Shown piece after piece: positions 8,901 through 18,200 of a DNA stretch of 64,000 bases (position 1 is the stretch's first letter; each line of letters opens with the position of its first letter). A program made the position numbers and the translations under genes. Source of the stretch: Lachnospiraceae bacterium. Its GTDB lineage: Bacteria; Bacillota; Clostridia; Lachnospirales; Lachnospiraceae. The DNA lies in NCBI GenBank assembly GCA_017453065.1, contig JAFTKW010000014.1:103372-167371 (forward strand). Reading direction: 5' to 3'. The notes under the pieces are model-generated. The model was not told where the DNA came from. It worked only from the letters and a program-made list of their open reading frames with translations, and did not search any database.

Positions 8901-8937
8901 TTGCTTTTTATCGTTTTCTGCTAAGCCACACTAGTTT

Positions 8938-9831
8938 TTAGCGTCTGCGGCTTCCACCGCCGTGGCTACGTCCACTGCTACTTCTGTGGCCGCCGGAGCG
9001 TCCACCGCCGCCACTTCTTCCTCCACCAGAGCTAGAACTGGTCTCAATTCGAACACTGGTCACGTTCTTGGTAATGAAATCATCTCTGTTTACAATAAAT
9101 CGAGGGGTAAACGCTGCCTCATCCACGTATGTATCTTTGGTGGTCGTTTTCTTACCCTCTGAATTTTTCATATGAATCACAATAAAGATAATCGCTGGAA
9201 TCACTGACACAATAAACAGTGTCATTACGCTAAAGCTAGCGGTTTCATTGCTATTGTATGTAGGGGACAAATGTTTTGCCACGGTATCTACATAAGCCAA
9301 ATAAGCTTTGTATGGGTTGGATTCCACACGATAGTACACCGCATCCAGCACTTCATCCACCATGCGGTCTGTGTACTTAATGTAAGCATTGCCTGCCGTA
9401 GAGAACTTGGTTCCTTTTTCCCCCTCGTACCAGTTGTCTACCAAGATTACACCGTCGCCCATCTCTTCATCATATCCATAGAGACTATAATCATAAAAAT
9501 CATCTGCATAAGCGGTAATCGCTTTGTCCCAATAATAATCGGTGTTTTCATAGCCATACATGTCAAGCACGGATTCGTTCAATGTAACCAATACTACATC
9601 GTGATAAATATGGCTTTCCACCTGTGCAATGTACTGACGCAAATTGTCTTCTTCCTCATCTGTCAGCACATCAGCATAGTCATATACACGCTCTATAGGA
9701 GCGTTGTTGTTTCCTCTTTCCACGGGTTTATTAGATTTCAACATATATCCGATACCAAGCACAAGAGTGATAACGGCACAGATTCCAAAAAGAATAAACC
9801 CTATCTTAAAATAATTAAAATACTGTTTCAT
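8938..9831 (-). CDS. TPM-domain membrane protein
   Basis: 297 residues. An N-terminal transmembrane helix (about 8-31) is followed by a TPM domain (TLP18.3/Psb32/MOLO-1 fold, about 46-190; VYDYADVLTDEEEDNLRQYI and DGVILVD are typical), a second helix (about 203-222) and a Ser/Gly/Arg-rich tail with repeated RSGGG and RSHGGG. This layout is that of YgcG-like proteins, whose exact role is unknown; TPM domains occur in extracytoplasmic folding or repair factors. The gene follows the zinc-ribbon gene by 13 bp, so the two are probably co-transcribed and work at the membrane together. Confidence 0.8.
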   Translation of the reverse strand: MKQYFNYFKIGFILFGICAVITLVLGIGYMLKSNKPVERGNNNAPIERVYDYADVLTDEEEDNLRQYIAQVESHIYHDVVLVTLNESVLDMYGYENTDYYWDKAITAYADDFYDYSLYGYDEEMGDGVILVDNWYEGEKGTKFSTAGNAYIKYTDRMVDEVLDAVYYRVESNPYKAYLAYVDTVAKHLSPTYNSNETASFSVMTLFIVSVIPAIIFIVIHMKNSEGKKTTTKDTYVDEAAFTPRFIVNRDDFITKNVTSVRIETSSSSGGGRSGGGGRSGGHRSSSGRSHGGGSRRR

Positions 9832-9844
9832 ACACCTACCACCC

Positions 9845-10831
9845 TTATATAATACTTAAAACAAAACGAAGCATTAAGCCTATGGAAAAAATAAGTCCAA
9901 ACACGGTTGCACCATAGCCCATCACCTTGGCTGGCACAATTGGAACCTTGCCGACTATTTTTCCAGTCTGGCCGTTTACATGAAACTGGTAGGTCTGATC
10001 CTTGTATCTATAACTATAAATCCACACAGGAAGCAATGCATAGTTCAAATCGGTGCGCTCCGCTGTCACAAATTCTTTTGCTGGTCTTCTATGGGTATAG
10101 CCCACGATGCTCTGGTAAATCATATCCATGGTATTCTTCTTCGCCTTTTCTTTGGCTCTGTACTCCATGGTATCTGCACTCTGATTGTATTTCTCCGCGA
10201 AAAAGCCAGACATATAATCTGCCTTAAACGCTTCCAAGGCCTTGTAATCGTATGGCTCCATCAAATCCATAGTAGAATCTGGCAGTGCATCAGATGCATC
10301 CACTGGCATCTTGTCAAAAGCCACTTCAAACTCACGCACCACATGATACACAGAAGTCTCTGTATATCTGCGATCTCCAGAAGTCCAACTTCTCACCTTG
10401 GTGCATTCCCCATCGTAAAGACCATGAGCGGTATAATCATACATCCAAAATGGCACATACATACCCTGCATACCATCCAACTTTGCTTCTGAAAAGAAAT
10501 CAGAAGGTGCAAAAATGCTGGACTTAAACTTTTCACGAATGGATTTTTTCACAGCCTCTTTGGATACCTTAAATGGCAAAATCAAATGCGGTGCATACTC
10601 GCCTTCCACTCGCTCGTCAAAAATCAGATAGTTCTTGCAGTATGGACACTGACTGGCCGATGTATAGTCATTGATATGAATCTCACCGCCACAGTTGGAA
10701 CATACCTCAATCCCCTGTCTGGCATCGGATACCTCTTGGCAATCTTCACCATCACAGTAAGGGCAGAACATTTTTTCTTTGTCAGGGCTATAAATCACAT
10801 TGCCCCCACAGTTCTTACACTTAAAAATCAT
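9845..10831 (-). CDS. Double zinc-ribbon membrane protein
   Basis: 328 residues. Two zinc ribbons stand at the N-terminus: CKNCGG...CPYC (about 4-27) and CSNCGG...CPYC (about 44-62). A long soluble region rich in aromatic and charged residues follows (WMYDYTAHGLYDGE), then a C-terminal hydrophobic segment (about 300-326). Proteins of this form are often labelled TFIIB-type zinc ribbon-containing proteins and have no established function. It is first in a two-gene unit with the TPM-domain protein. Confidence 0.75.
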   Translation of the reverse strand: MIFKCKNCGGNVIYSPDKEKMFCPYCDGEDCQEVSDARQGIEVCSNCGGEIHINDYTSASQCPYCKNYLIFDERVEGEYAPHLILPFKVSKEAVKKSIREKFKSSIFAPSDFFSEAKLDGMQGMYVPFWMYDYTAHGLYDGECTKVRSWTSGDRRYTETSVYHVVREFEVAFDKMPVDASDALPDSTMDLMEPYDYKALEAFKADYMSGFFAEKYNQSADTMEYRAKEKAKKNTMDMIYQSIVGYTHRRPAKEFVTAERTDLNYALLPVWIYSYRYKDQTYQFHVNGQTGKIVGKVPIVPAKVMGYGATVFGLIFSIGLMLRFVLSII

Positions 10832-10890
10832 ACTCCACCTCTAAAAAAATAAATTGTAAAATCCAAACCCTTTCTGAATTTCACGAAGAT

Positions 10891-10919
10891 ATTATAACAA
10901 AATACGACAATGTTCGCAA
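10891..10919 (-). promoter_or_regulatory. Promoter of the zinc-ribbon/TPM unit
   Basis: On the minus strand TTGCGA (10914-10919) and TATAAT (10891-10896) with a 17-bp spacer, about 60 bp upstream of the zinc-ribbon start. Confidence 0.6.
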
Positions 10920-10923
10920 TGCA

Positions 10924-10963
10924 AAGCACCTCTCAGATCAATCAAATGATCCAAGAGGTGCTT
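10924..10963 (-). terminator. Two-step hairpin after the lipoprotein gene
   Basis: A 10-bp stem AAGCACCTCT/AGAGGTGCTT (10924-10933 with 10954-10963) encloses a second stem GATCA/TGATC. It ends the multi-module lipoprotein gene on the minus strand, although the following T-run is weak. Confidence 0.55.
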
Positions 10964-10998
10964 ACCTTCTTTTCCCTATATCATTTTACATGGAATAA

Positions 10999-13900
10999 TT
11001 ATTCAGCCTCTACCACATCACCTTCAACTACTTCGTTGTCAGTTTCTGTAGTACCATCCGTTTCTTCTACCACAGTACCATCTACAGTTTCGCCGTCGAT
11101 GTCTTCTTTGGTTGCAACAATCCATTCGATGGTATATTCTACTCCATCGCCTTTAGAAAGACCAAGGCTCAATGCATAGTCGTGACCATTGCCTTCTTCA
11201 TCTGTATAAGAATCAAGCAAAATATCTGTTGCAGTGTAACTTGTTACATTGTCTTCCTGGGTCCAGCCACCTTCTGTATTATTGTAACCAACAGAAAATG
11301 CCACATCACTTGTGAATGTGATAGATTCCACATTTTCAGATTCTACTCCGTTTAAAAGTTCCTCTTTTTCAACAGATTCCGAAGTCCACCACTCAGTGTC
11401 AGAAATCACGATAGAACCGGTTCCTTCCGTAGCCTCTACTCCTTCTGTAGTAGTATCGTCGCCACCCTCTGTAGTAGTGTCATCTCCACCTTCTGTGGTA
11501 GTGTCGTCGCCACCCTCTGTGGTAGTGTCGTCGCCACCTTCTGTGGTGGTGTCATCGCCACCTTCTGTAGTGGTGTCGTCGCCACCTTCTGTGGTGGTGT
11601 CATCGCCACCCTCTGTGGTAGTGTCATCTCCACCTTCTGTGGTGGTGTCGTCGCCACCCTCTGTGGTGGCGTCGTCGCCACCTTCTGTGGTAGTGTCATC
11701 GCCGCCTTCTGTGGTAGTGTCATCGCCGCCTTCTGTGGTAGTGTCGTCGCCACCTTCTGTAGTGGTGTCGTCTCCACCTTCTGTGGTGGTGTCATCTCCA
11801 CCTTCTGTGGTGGTGTCGTCGCCACCCTCTGTAGCATTGAAGTTTAGAGTCCATGTGAACACATAATCTGCGCCATCATTTTTGCTAATCGCAATCTTTG
11901 CGTAGAAACCATCAAAATCAACATCTGTCAATGTATAAGATGTCTGGCCTTCTAACTGTGTATAACCTGCATCTCCATTGTAGCCAATTGTAAAATCTGT
12001 TGTTCCAGAAATTGTAACACTTGCTACTGTAGAAGCATCAGTAACATTTCCAAGAATCTGTGCTTTAGAAAGTTCTGCTTCTGCCCACCAGTTAGTACCA
12101 GCAAGTGCAATCTGGTTTGCTGCCAACTGAGGCTGCTCTTCTGTGGTTCCACCTTCTGTAGTGGTGTCGTCACCGCCTTCAGTAGTATTATCTCCGCCTG
12201 TAGTGGTGTCGTCACCGCCTGTTGTGGTATCATCTCCACCTTCTGTGGTGGTGTCGTCGCCGCCTTCAGTTGCTGTTACATCTACCAATTTAACGCTGGT
12301 AATAGTAAGAGTACTACCTTGTGCACCTACATTAAGTGCGCCAGCTGCTGACAAATCTGTGTAAGCTGCTGCTAAATCTGTATAACCAAACACTGCTACA
12401 CCATTTGCTGCATATGGAGCGTTAATTGTAGTCCATGGCTCCTGCAAAATAAGCTGTGGAGCTGCATCAGATGTGTATGTAACTACCCAATAATTGTTTG
12501 CAGTAAGAGTGGCAAGGTTCAAGCTTCCACCCCAGTTTGTTGTATAAACTGTAAGTGCCTGGCCCCAAGCATCACAGGATTTTTCTTCTGTCAAATATTC
12601 TGTACCAGACATTGCTGCGATTGCTGCGTAATCAGGAGTCTGTGTATCGCTACCACCTTCACCAGTTCCTTCATCGTCACCAGTATTTCCGCTTTCATCA
12701 TCGCCGCCTTCTGTTGCTGTCATCTCAACCAGTTTAACGCTGGTAATTGTAAGAACACTACCCTGTGCGCCTACATTAAGTGCACCAGCTGCAGACAAAT
12801 CTGTGTAAGCTGCTGCTAAATCTGTATAACCAAACACTGCCACACCATCAGCTGCGTATGGAGCATTAATTGTAGTCCATGGCTCCTGCAAAATAAGCTG
12901 TGGAGCTGCATCAGATGTGTATGTGATTACCCAATAATGATTCTCTGAAAGTGTGGAGAGATCTAAACTTCCACCCCATGTTGTTGTATAAATTGTGAGT
13001 GCCTGACCCCAAGCATCACAAGATTTTTCTTCTGTCAAATATTCTGTACCGGACATTGCTGCGATTGCTGCGTAGTCTGGAGTCTGAGTATCATCACCTG
13101 TGTTGTCATCACCTGTGTCGCTACCACCTTCACCAGTGCCTTCGCCGCCTGTAGTTCCACCAGTTTCGCCACCAGCTTCGCCGCCCTCTTCAGAGCCTTC
13201 GCCTTCTTCACCAGTACCCTCGCCTTCTTCGCCTTCTTCTCCTTCTTCTCCTTCATCGTCCTCTTCAGTGCCTTCCCCTTTGGCAGTGATTGCACCACTG
13301 AGAGATTTCAGAGCCACTTTACCGGAATTAGACCACCAAAGCTGTACCTGAACATCTGCATCTGCATCTACATTGGAAATGGTTACAGACCATGTACTTT
13401 CACCACTTGAACATTCACCATTTGTACTTACCCAAGTCTCATCAACGTCGCTACCGCCGATACATCCGTTGAAATAATCACCAGAATAAAGTGTAGCAGA
13501 CAATCTAACTGTATCTCCATCCTCTACACCTGGGCACAAAGAGGAAATAGATGCCGTATGGTTTGAACCAGTGGACATAATCGCAATTCCGCTATATGGG
13601 CTTGCTGTCACTGTTACAGATACGGACTTAATACCAACTGCAGAACCGCCTACATAGTAAATCTGGAACTGAACATTGTCGATAGAAGGTGTCACTTCAA
13701 AAGATGCTGTATGTGTTCCATAGCTCTCAGTAGACCAGCCGCTTGTAGTCCAAGCGTAATCGCTACCTACGCATGTACCAAAAGCACCATTTGCGCCGCC
13801 GTCACATTCATATACAACTGTTACTCGAACAGTGTCACCCAAAGTCCAACCTGAACTTGGAAGAGAAATGTTGTAAGAAGCATCTCCACCAGTTGTGTAT

Positions 13901-14997
13901 TTTGCAAGATATGATCCATTCATGCTAGGCTTATTGGAATCTGCATTTCCTACAATAGTGTCTGCTGAAATAGCAGTTGCGCTCATAGTAATAGAGCGAA
14001 CACCAACTCTGCTACCTTCCATAGCCCAAAGCTGAAGCTGAATATTGTCAATTGTTGGAACCAATTCCCAATTTACAGTTATTTCACTTCCAGTGTCAGA
14101 AGCAAACTCTTTTGTTACCCACGCATAGTCACTTCCGATACATGTACCAATACCACCATTGAAGAGACCATCACTTTCCATCTTCATTTCAACTTTGATA
14201 GGTGTACCTGGAACATAACCTGGAATATAATCTGCAATCTTAAGTTCGTAATTAGAAACTGCTGTCAAGAATTTATGATAATCCCCAGTAAATTCGAATA
14301 CTACTTCTTCCTCTTCTTCCTCAGGTGCCGCATCTTCCAATTCTACTTCTGTCGCATTGTTGAGTTCTGGAACCTCATCAGCACTAGTCACATAAATAGC
14401 AACAATCTGACCGCCGTTCCAAGCACTTACTTTGATACTGCTTACTACAGAGTCTTCTTCTACGCCGAGCATATCTTTAAGCTGCTTTACGCTGAAAGTA
14501 GTATAAAGAAGTGAAAGTGGATTTGCAGCATCTGCTGCGAAGGAAGGACCTTCCACCCAAACGCCATCCACTGTAGCGCCACATCCGACGATTCCCCAAC
14601 CGCCGTGAGTATCATCCACACAGGTATAAACCAATGTGATTACGTCTTCATCGTCAGCATTCACAAACCAATCAACATCTTCTGTTTCGAAAGATTCTTC
14701 CACACCGCCTTCAAAAAGTGGTGTAATTTCTGTTGCAACCTCTGTAGGCTCTTCCTGTGCCTCTTCGGTCTGTTCTGGTTCTTCTACTTCGATAGAACCA
14801 AGAGGAGCATCTACGTCCTCAATCTTTTCTACAATTGCAGATTCGCTCTCCTGCACTGTAGAGGACTCTGTCTGTGAATCAACCTCTGCTGGTTTGCTTC
14901 CGCAACCAACGAGACCTACACACAAAGCCACACTTGCAATCACTGCGATTGCCTTCGCGCCTACTCCCCCAAAGAGTAGTTTCCTTTGCTTTTCCAT
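10999..14997 (-). CDS. Large multi-module surface lipoprotein, putative polysaccharide-binding protein
   Basis: 1332 residues with a lipoprotein signal (lipobox LVGC, Cys32), so it is expected to be tethered to the outer face of the membrane. No catalytic motif is recognised. After an acidic spacer come a Trp-rich beta module (about 85-220), three related modules built around an SDYAW-like motif and a late VQLQLW strand (about 235-600), two nearly identical modules beginning TPDYAAIAAMSG (444-bp tandem duplication), and two further related modules with NWWAEAE / EWWTSES starts, separated by the 128-residue Gly/Asp/Thr repeat (1057-1184). Acidic Glu/Gly and Asp/Thr linkers join the modules. 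Aromatic-rich beta modules on linkers, next to a starch-degrading enzyme, suggest carbohydrate binding. This is an inference; the modules were not matched to a numbered CBM family. Confidence 0.7.
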   Translation of the reverse strand: MEKQRKLLFGGVGAKAIAVIASVALCVGLVGCGSKPAEVDSQTESSTVQESESAIVEKIEDVDAPLGSIEVEEPEQTEEAQEEPTEVATEITPLFEGGVEESFETEDVDWFVNADDEDVITLVYTCVDDTHGGWGIVGCGATVDGVWVEGPSFAADAANPLSLLYTTFSVKQLKDMLGVEEDSVVSSIKVSAWNGGQIVAIYVTSADEVPELNNATEVELEDAAPEEEEEEVVFEFTGDYHKFLTAVSNYELKIADYIPGYVPGTPIKVEMKMESDGLFNGGIGTCIGSDYAWVTKEFASDTGSEITVNWELVPTIDNIQLQLWAMEGSRVGVRSITMSATAISADTIVGNADSNKPSMNGSYLAKYTTGGDASYNISLPSSGWTLGDTVRVTVVYECDGGANGAFGTCVGSDYAWTTSGWSTESYGTHTASFEVTPSIDNVQFQIYYVGGSAVGIKSVSVTVTASPYSGIAIMSTGSNHTASISSLCPGVEDGDTVRLSATLYSGDYFNGCIGGSDVDETWVSTNGECSSGESTWSVTISNVDADADVQVQLWWSNSGKVALKSLSGAITAKGEGTEEDDEGEEGEEGEEGEGTGEEGEGSEEGGEAGGETGGTTGGEGTGEGGSDTGDDNTGDDTQTPDYAAIAAMSGTEYLTEEKSCDAWGQALTIYTTTWGGSLDLSTLSENHYWVITYTSDAAPQLILQEPWTTINAPYAADGVAVFGYTDLAAAYTDLSAAGALNVGAQGSVLTITSVKLVEMTATEGGDDESGNTGDDEGTGEGGSDTQTPDYAAIAAMSGTEYLTEEKSCDAWGQALTVYTTNWGGSLNLATLTANNYWVVTYTSDAAPQLILQEPWTTINAPYAANGVAVFGYTDLAAAYTDLSAAGALNVGAQGSTLTITSVKLVDVTATEGGDDTTTEGGDDTTTGGDDTTTGGDNTTEGGDDTTTEGGTTEEQPQLAANQIALAGTNWWAEAELSKAQILGNVTDASTVASVTISGTTDFTIGYNGDAGYTQLEGQTSYTLTDVDFDGFYAKIAISKNDGADYVFTWTLNFNATEGGDDTTTEGGDDTTTEGGDDTTTEGGDDTTTEGGDDTTTEGGDDTTTEGGDDATTEGGDDTTTEGGDDTTTEGGDDTTTEGGDDTTTEGGDDTTTEGGDDTTTEGGDDTTTEGGDDTTTEGGDDTTTEGVEATEGTGSIVISDTEWWTSESVEKEELLNGVESENVESITFTSDVAFSVGYNNTEGGWTQEDNVTSYTATDILLDSYTDEEGNGHDYALSLGLSKGDGVEYTIEWIVATKEDIDGETVDGTVVEETDGTTETDNEVVEGDVVEAE
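11446..11829 (-). repeat. 16 tandem copies of a 24-bp coding repeat
   Basis: The array encodes sixteen consecutive EGGDDTTT units (one is EGGDDATT) inside the surface lipoprotein. Copies differ mostly at third codon positions. The 24-bp period keeps the reading frame, so copy-number change by slippage would only alter linker length. Confidence 0.92.
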
Positions 14998-15068
14998 AAA
15001 ATCCTCCCAAAAATATATATTGCAGAATTCGTAGCATTTTTAGGCCATGCTACTAATATCCAAAAAAT

Positions 15069-15097
15069 ATTACAACATTTTTGGTGCGCAATCGCAA
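15069..15097 (-). promoter_or_regulatory. Candidate promoter of the multi-module lipoprotein gene
   Basis: On the minus strand TTGCGA (15092-15097), a 17-bp spacer and TGTAAT (15069-15074), 72 bp before the start codon. The ribosome binding site GGGAGG precedes the ATG. Confidence 0.5.
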
Positions 15098-15160
15098 TTG
15101 GAAAAAATAAACATAATTTACAGCACTTTTTTGTCATTGGCTAATTAAGTTTTTTTAAGT

Positions 15161-15190
15161 AAAAAGGACGAAAGCCCCTGCTTTCGCCCT
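15161..15190 (-). terminator. Terminator of the amylase gene
   Basis: On the minus strand CGAAAGC/GCTTTCG (15180-15186 with 15169-15175) with a 4-base loop, followed by CCTTTTT. It lies 43 bp after the amylase stop. Confidence 0.8.
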
Positions 15191-15232
15191 TTTCTGGATT
15201 TTTAACTTAATTAATTAAAATTTTAAGTAATC

Positions 15233-18200
15233 TTATGCTCTATCTTCTTTTTTTCTAAGACCATAGCAAATTGCCACTACACCAAGCGCAATTCCAGCGA
15301 TTACAAATACAAATACAAGTGGTGATCCACCAGTCTTCATTGCATCCAACGGAGCCTCTACATCTCCAATCACTGCAGAGCCCATAATCTCTGTATCGAT
15401 TACTACTGCATATTCAGATGCATGGATGAACTGCAAGTCAACCTTTCCATCTTCACCTACAAGACCATAGGTCATGAATTCCATCACACCTGTCTTCTCG
15501 TTGAAGTAGAACAGATTTGCATATTTGCCGGCATGCTCGTCACCTACTGAAACAGTAAGTACTGGCTGGCATCCAAAGTCGCCACTGTGTGCAAGACTAA
15601 GCTGAACCACTGGTTTGTCTTCGCTAAGTTCCTCTATCACATCGCTAGGAATATTGTGAGTATCTACATCAACATGAAGATCGATATCAATCTTTTCGCC
15701 TGTTACAGTATCGCTGTTGATAGTCCATGAAATACCATTACCCATTTCGATGATTACATCAATATTATGTCCTACGATAGACTGGATAAATTCTGCAGGC
15801 ACCTGTGTGTTTCCACTCATCTGAATATTGATGTTAGATTCCCCTTTGCTCTCCTCTGCCTTCTTGATTACTTCTTTCCAAGCGTCATCAGAGGATACTT
15901 CAAAATGAGCCACTGGCTTTTCATCCTTTGAAACATCTTTTCCAGGTTTTTCATCTCTTCCTGAGTTCTTGTCATCTTCAGGTTTGGTATCCTCAGGCTC
16001 TTCGTCTTCTGGTCTACCATCTTCTGGCTCACCATCTTCTGGTCTGCCTTCTTCTGGTCTCTGATCATCGTGTCTGTCATCGTCATGACGATCATCCTCA
16101 GGTTTAGAATCTTCCTGTGGTTTGTTTGTTTCCTCATCCTTGTCAGGAGTTGGTGTAGGTGCTGGAGTTGGTGTTGGAGCAGGTTTTACAGTAGGTCTCT
16201 TTGCTGCTTCCTCATCAAATGCAGGAGCCAAAGCCTTCACATCTACTTTAATCTCTTTTGCATCTTCTACCAAAATTACACCCAAAAGTGCAGGTACAGT
16301 TACTGTAACCTTGCCGTCTACTACTTCATATACAGTTGCACCAACCATATCCTGAAGTTCATCAGCTGTAATGCCATATTGTGCCACATCAACAACTACC
16401 TGCTGTGCGCTCTGGCTGTTGTTTGCAAGAACAATGATAGTATCTTTGTCATCTGCACGAACATATCCAAGTACATTGCCATTTCCTGTGGAAATAGGAT
16501 CTACAGAACCTGTACGAAGTGCAGAGTAAGCTTTTCTAATCTGAGCCAATTTTGCATAGTAAGTAACTAATTCTTCTACGCCTTCACCCCATGGGAATGT
16601 ACGACGGTCATCTGGGTCATCTCCACCCACTACGCCTACTTCGTCTCCGTAGTAGATTGTAGGTGCACCTGCATAGGTGAACTGAAGGAATGCTACCAGA
16701 TACTGACGTTTCTTCGCCAAATCACTTGTTCCCTCGTATGTTGGGAATGCAGCTTCAAGGCTCTTGTCGCTTCTGTCATCACCGAGTCCATCTAAGTAAG
16801 AAAGAACACGGGATGTATCATGAGAACCTACCAGGTTCATCATTGCATAGAACGCTTCCTGTGGATAACGCTCTCTAATCTTTTCCATCATTTTTGTAGT
16901 GCTCTGCGCATCTGTTCCCATAGCAAAGCCTGTTACAGCGTTACGGAACAAATAGTTCATAACAGAGTCATACATATCGCCAAGGATATACTTCGTAGCA
17001 TCATCCCAGATTTCTCCGATGATTACTGCTTCGCTGTCCATAGCCTTTACAGACTCACGGAATGCCTGCCATGTTTCATCAGAAACTTCGTTGGCAACGT
17101 CAAGTCTCCAACCATCCATACCCTTAGAAATCCAGTACTGAGTTACGCTGGTTCCATTTGGATTGTAAATGATTTCTTCTGCCCAGTCACCTGTCTGGAA
17201 CTCAGAACCGTTAGTGGACTTGATAACAGGCATGCTGTCATATCCCCACCATCCTTCATAACCATATACTGGTTTGTCGGTACGATCGCCGATTGTATCA
17301 TAAACAGGATTTCCGTTTCCATCAGAAAGTACAGTTGTATAAACTTCAAACCACTCTACATAAGAGTAATCTGTAATACCATAGTTTGCTGTGAAGTATT
17401 TCTTTGCTTCCTTCTCAGCTGTAGCCTGATCTACATCTTTTTCTGCCATGTAGTCATATACAAATGCCCAGTATGGATATGCACCCATAGTTGCAAGGCC
17501 ATCATCCAGGAACTTGTAATAACGGTCAAAATAGATAGAATCATCAGATACATGGTTGAATACACCGTCAAGAACAACTGTCATGCCATTCTTTTCTGCG
17601 ATGCGAACCAATTCTGTAAAGTCACCTTCTGTACCCAAAATAGGGTCAATCTTGGTGTAATCACAAGCATCATATCTATGAGAAGAAATAGATGAGAATA
17701 CTGGGTTTAAGTAGATTACAGTTACACCCAATGCCTTGAGGTAATCGATTCTCTGAGTGATACCTTCAAGGTCACCACCATAGATTTCATTACTCCACTG
17801 ACCATCACCATAGTGAGCGCCTGTGCTTAAATATGTGTCTTTGTCTACCAAAGCTTCCTGCTCTGGGTTCTCTGGGATAGTAGACCAATCCTCGATGAAT
17901 TCATAATCTACATCTCCACGAGCAGTAAGCTGCGCTTTGTTGTTGGAAGAATCACCATCAAAGAATCTGTCTGGAAAAATCTGGTAAATCACACCGTTCT
18001 TCATCCAATCAGGTGTTTCAAAGCCTTCTTTGTAAACAATCAAATCGTAAGGTAATACGTCTGTAAGTCCAGAAGTCTTACCTGTGCCATAGAATCCATC
18101 GTCATCGCCGTATACAGATACGTCTGCTCCGTTGGATACTGCAAAGTAATAGTCGTACTCTCCAATCACATCAAGGGAAGTTGTAACGGACCATTTCTGT

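Noticed and set aside
11446-11829. Possible CRISPR array
   Set aside because: The 24-bp units are contiguous without spacers and encode a peptide repeat in frame.
11312-11866. Plus-strand reading frame of 184 codons rich in SSPPSVVV
   Set aside because: It is the antisense of the 24-bp repeat array in the surface lipoprotein and stays open only because the repeat lacks stops in that frame.
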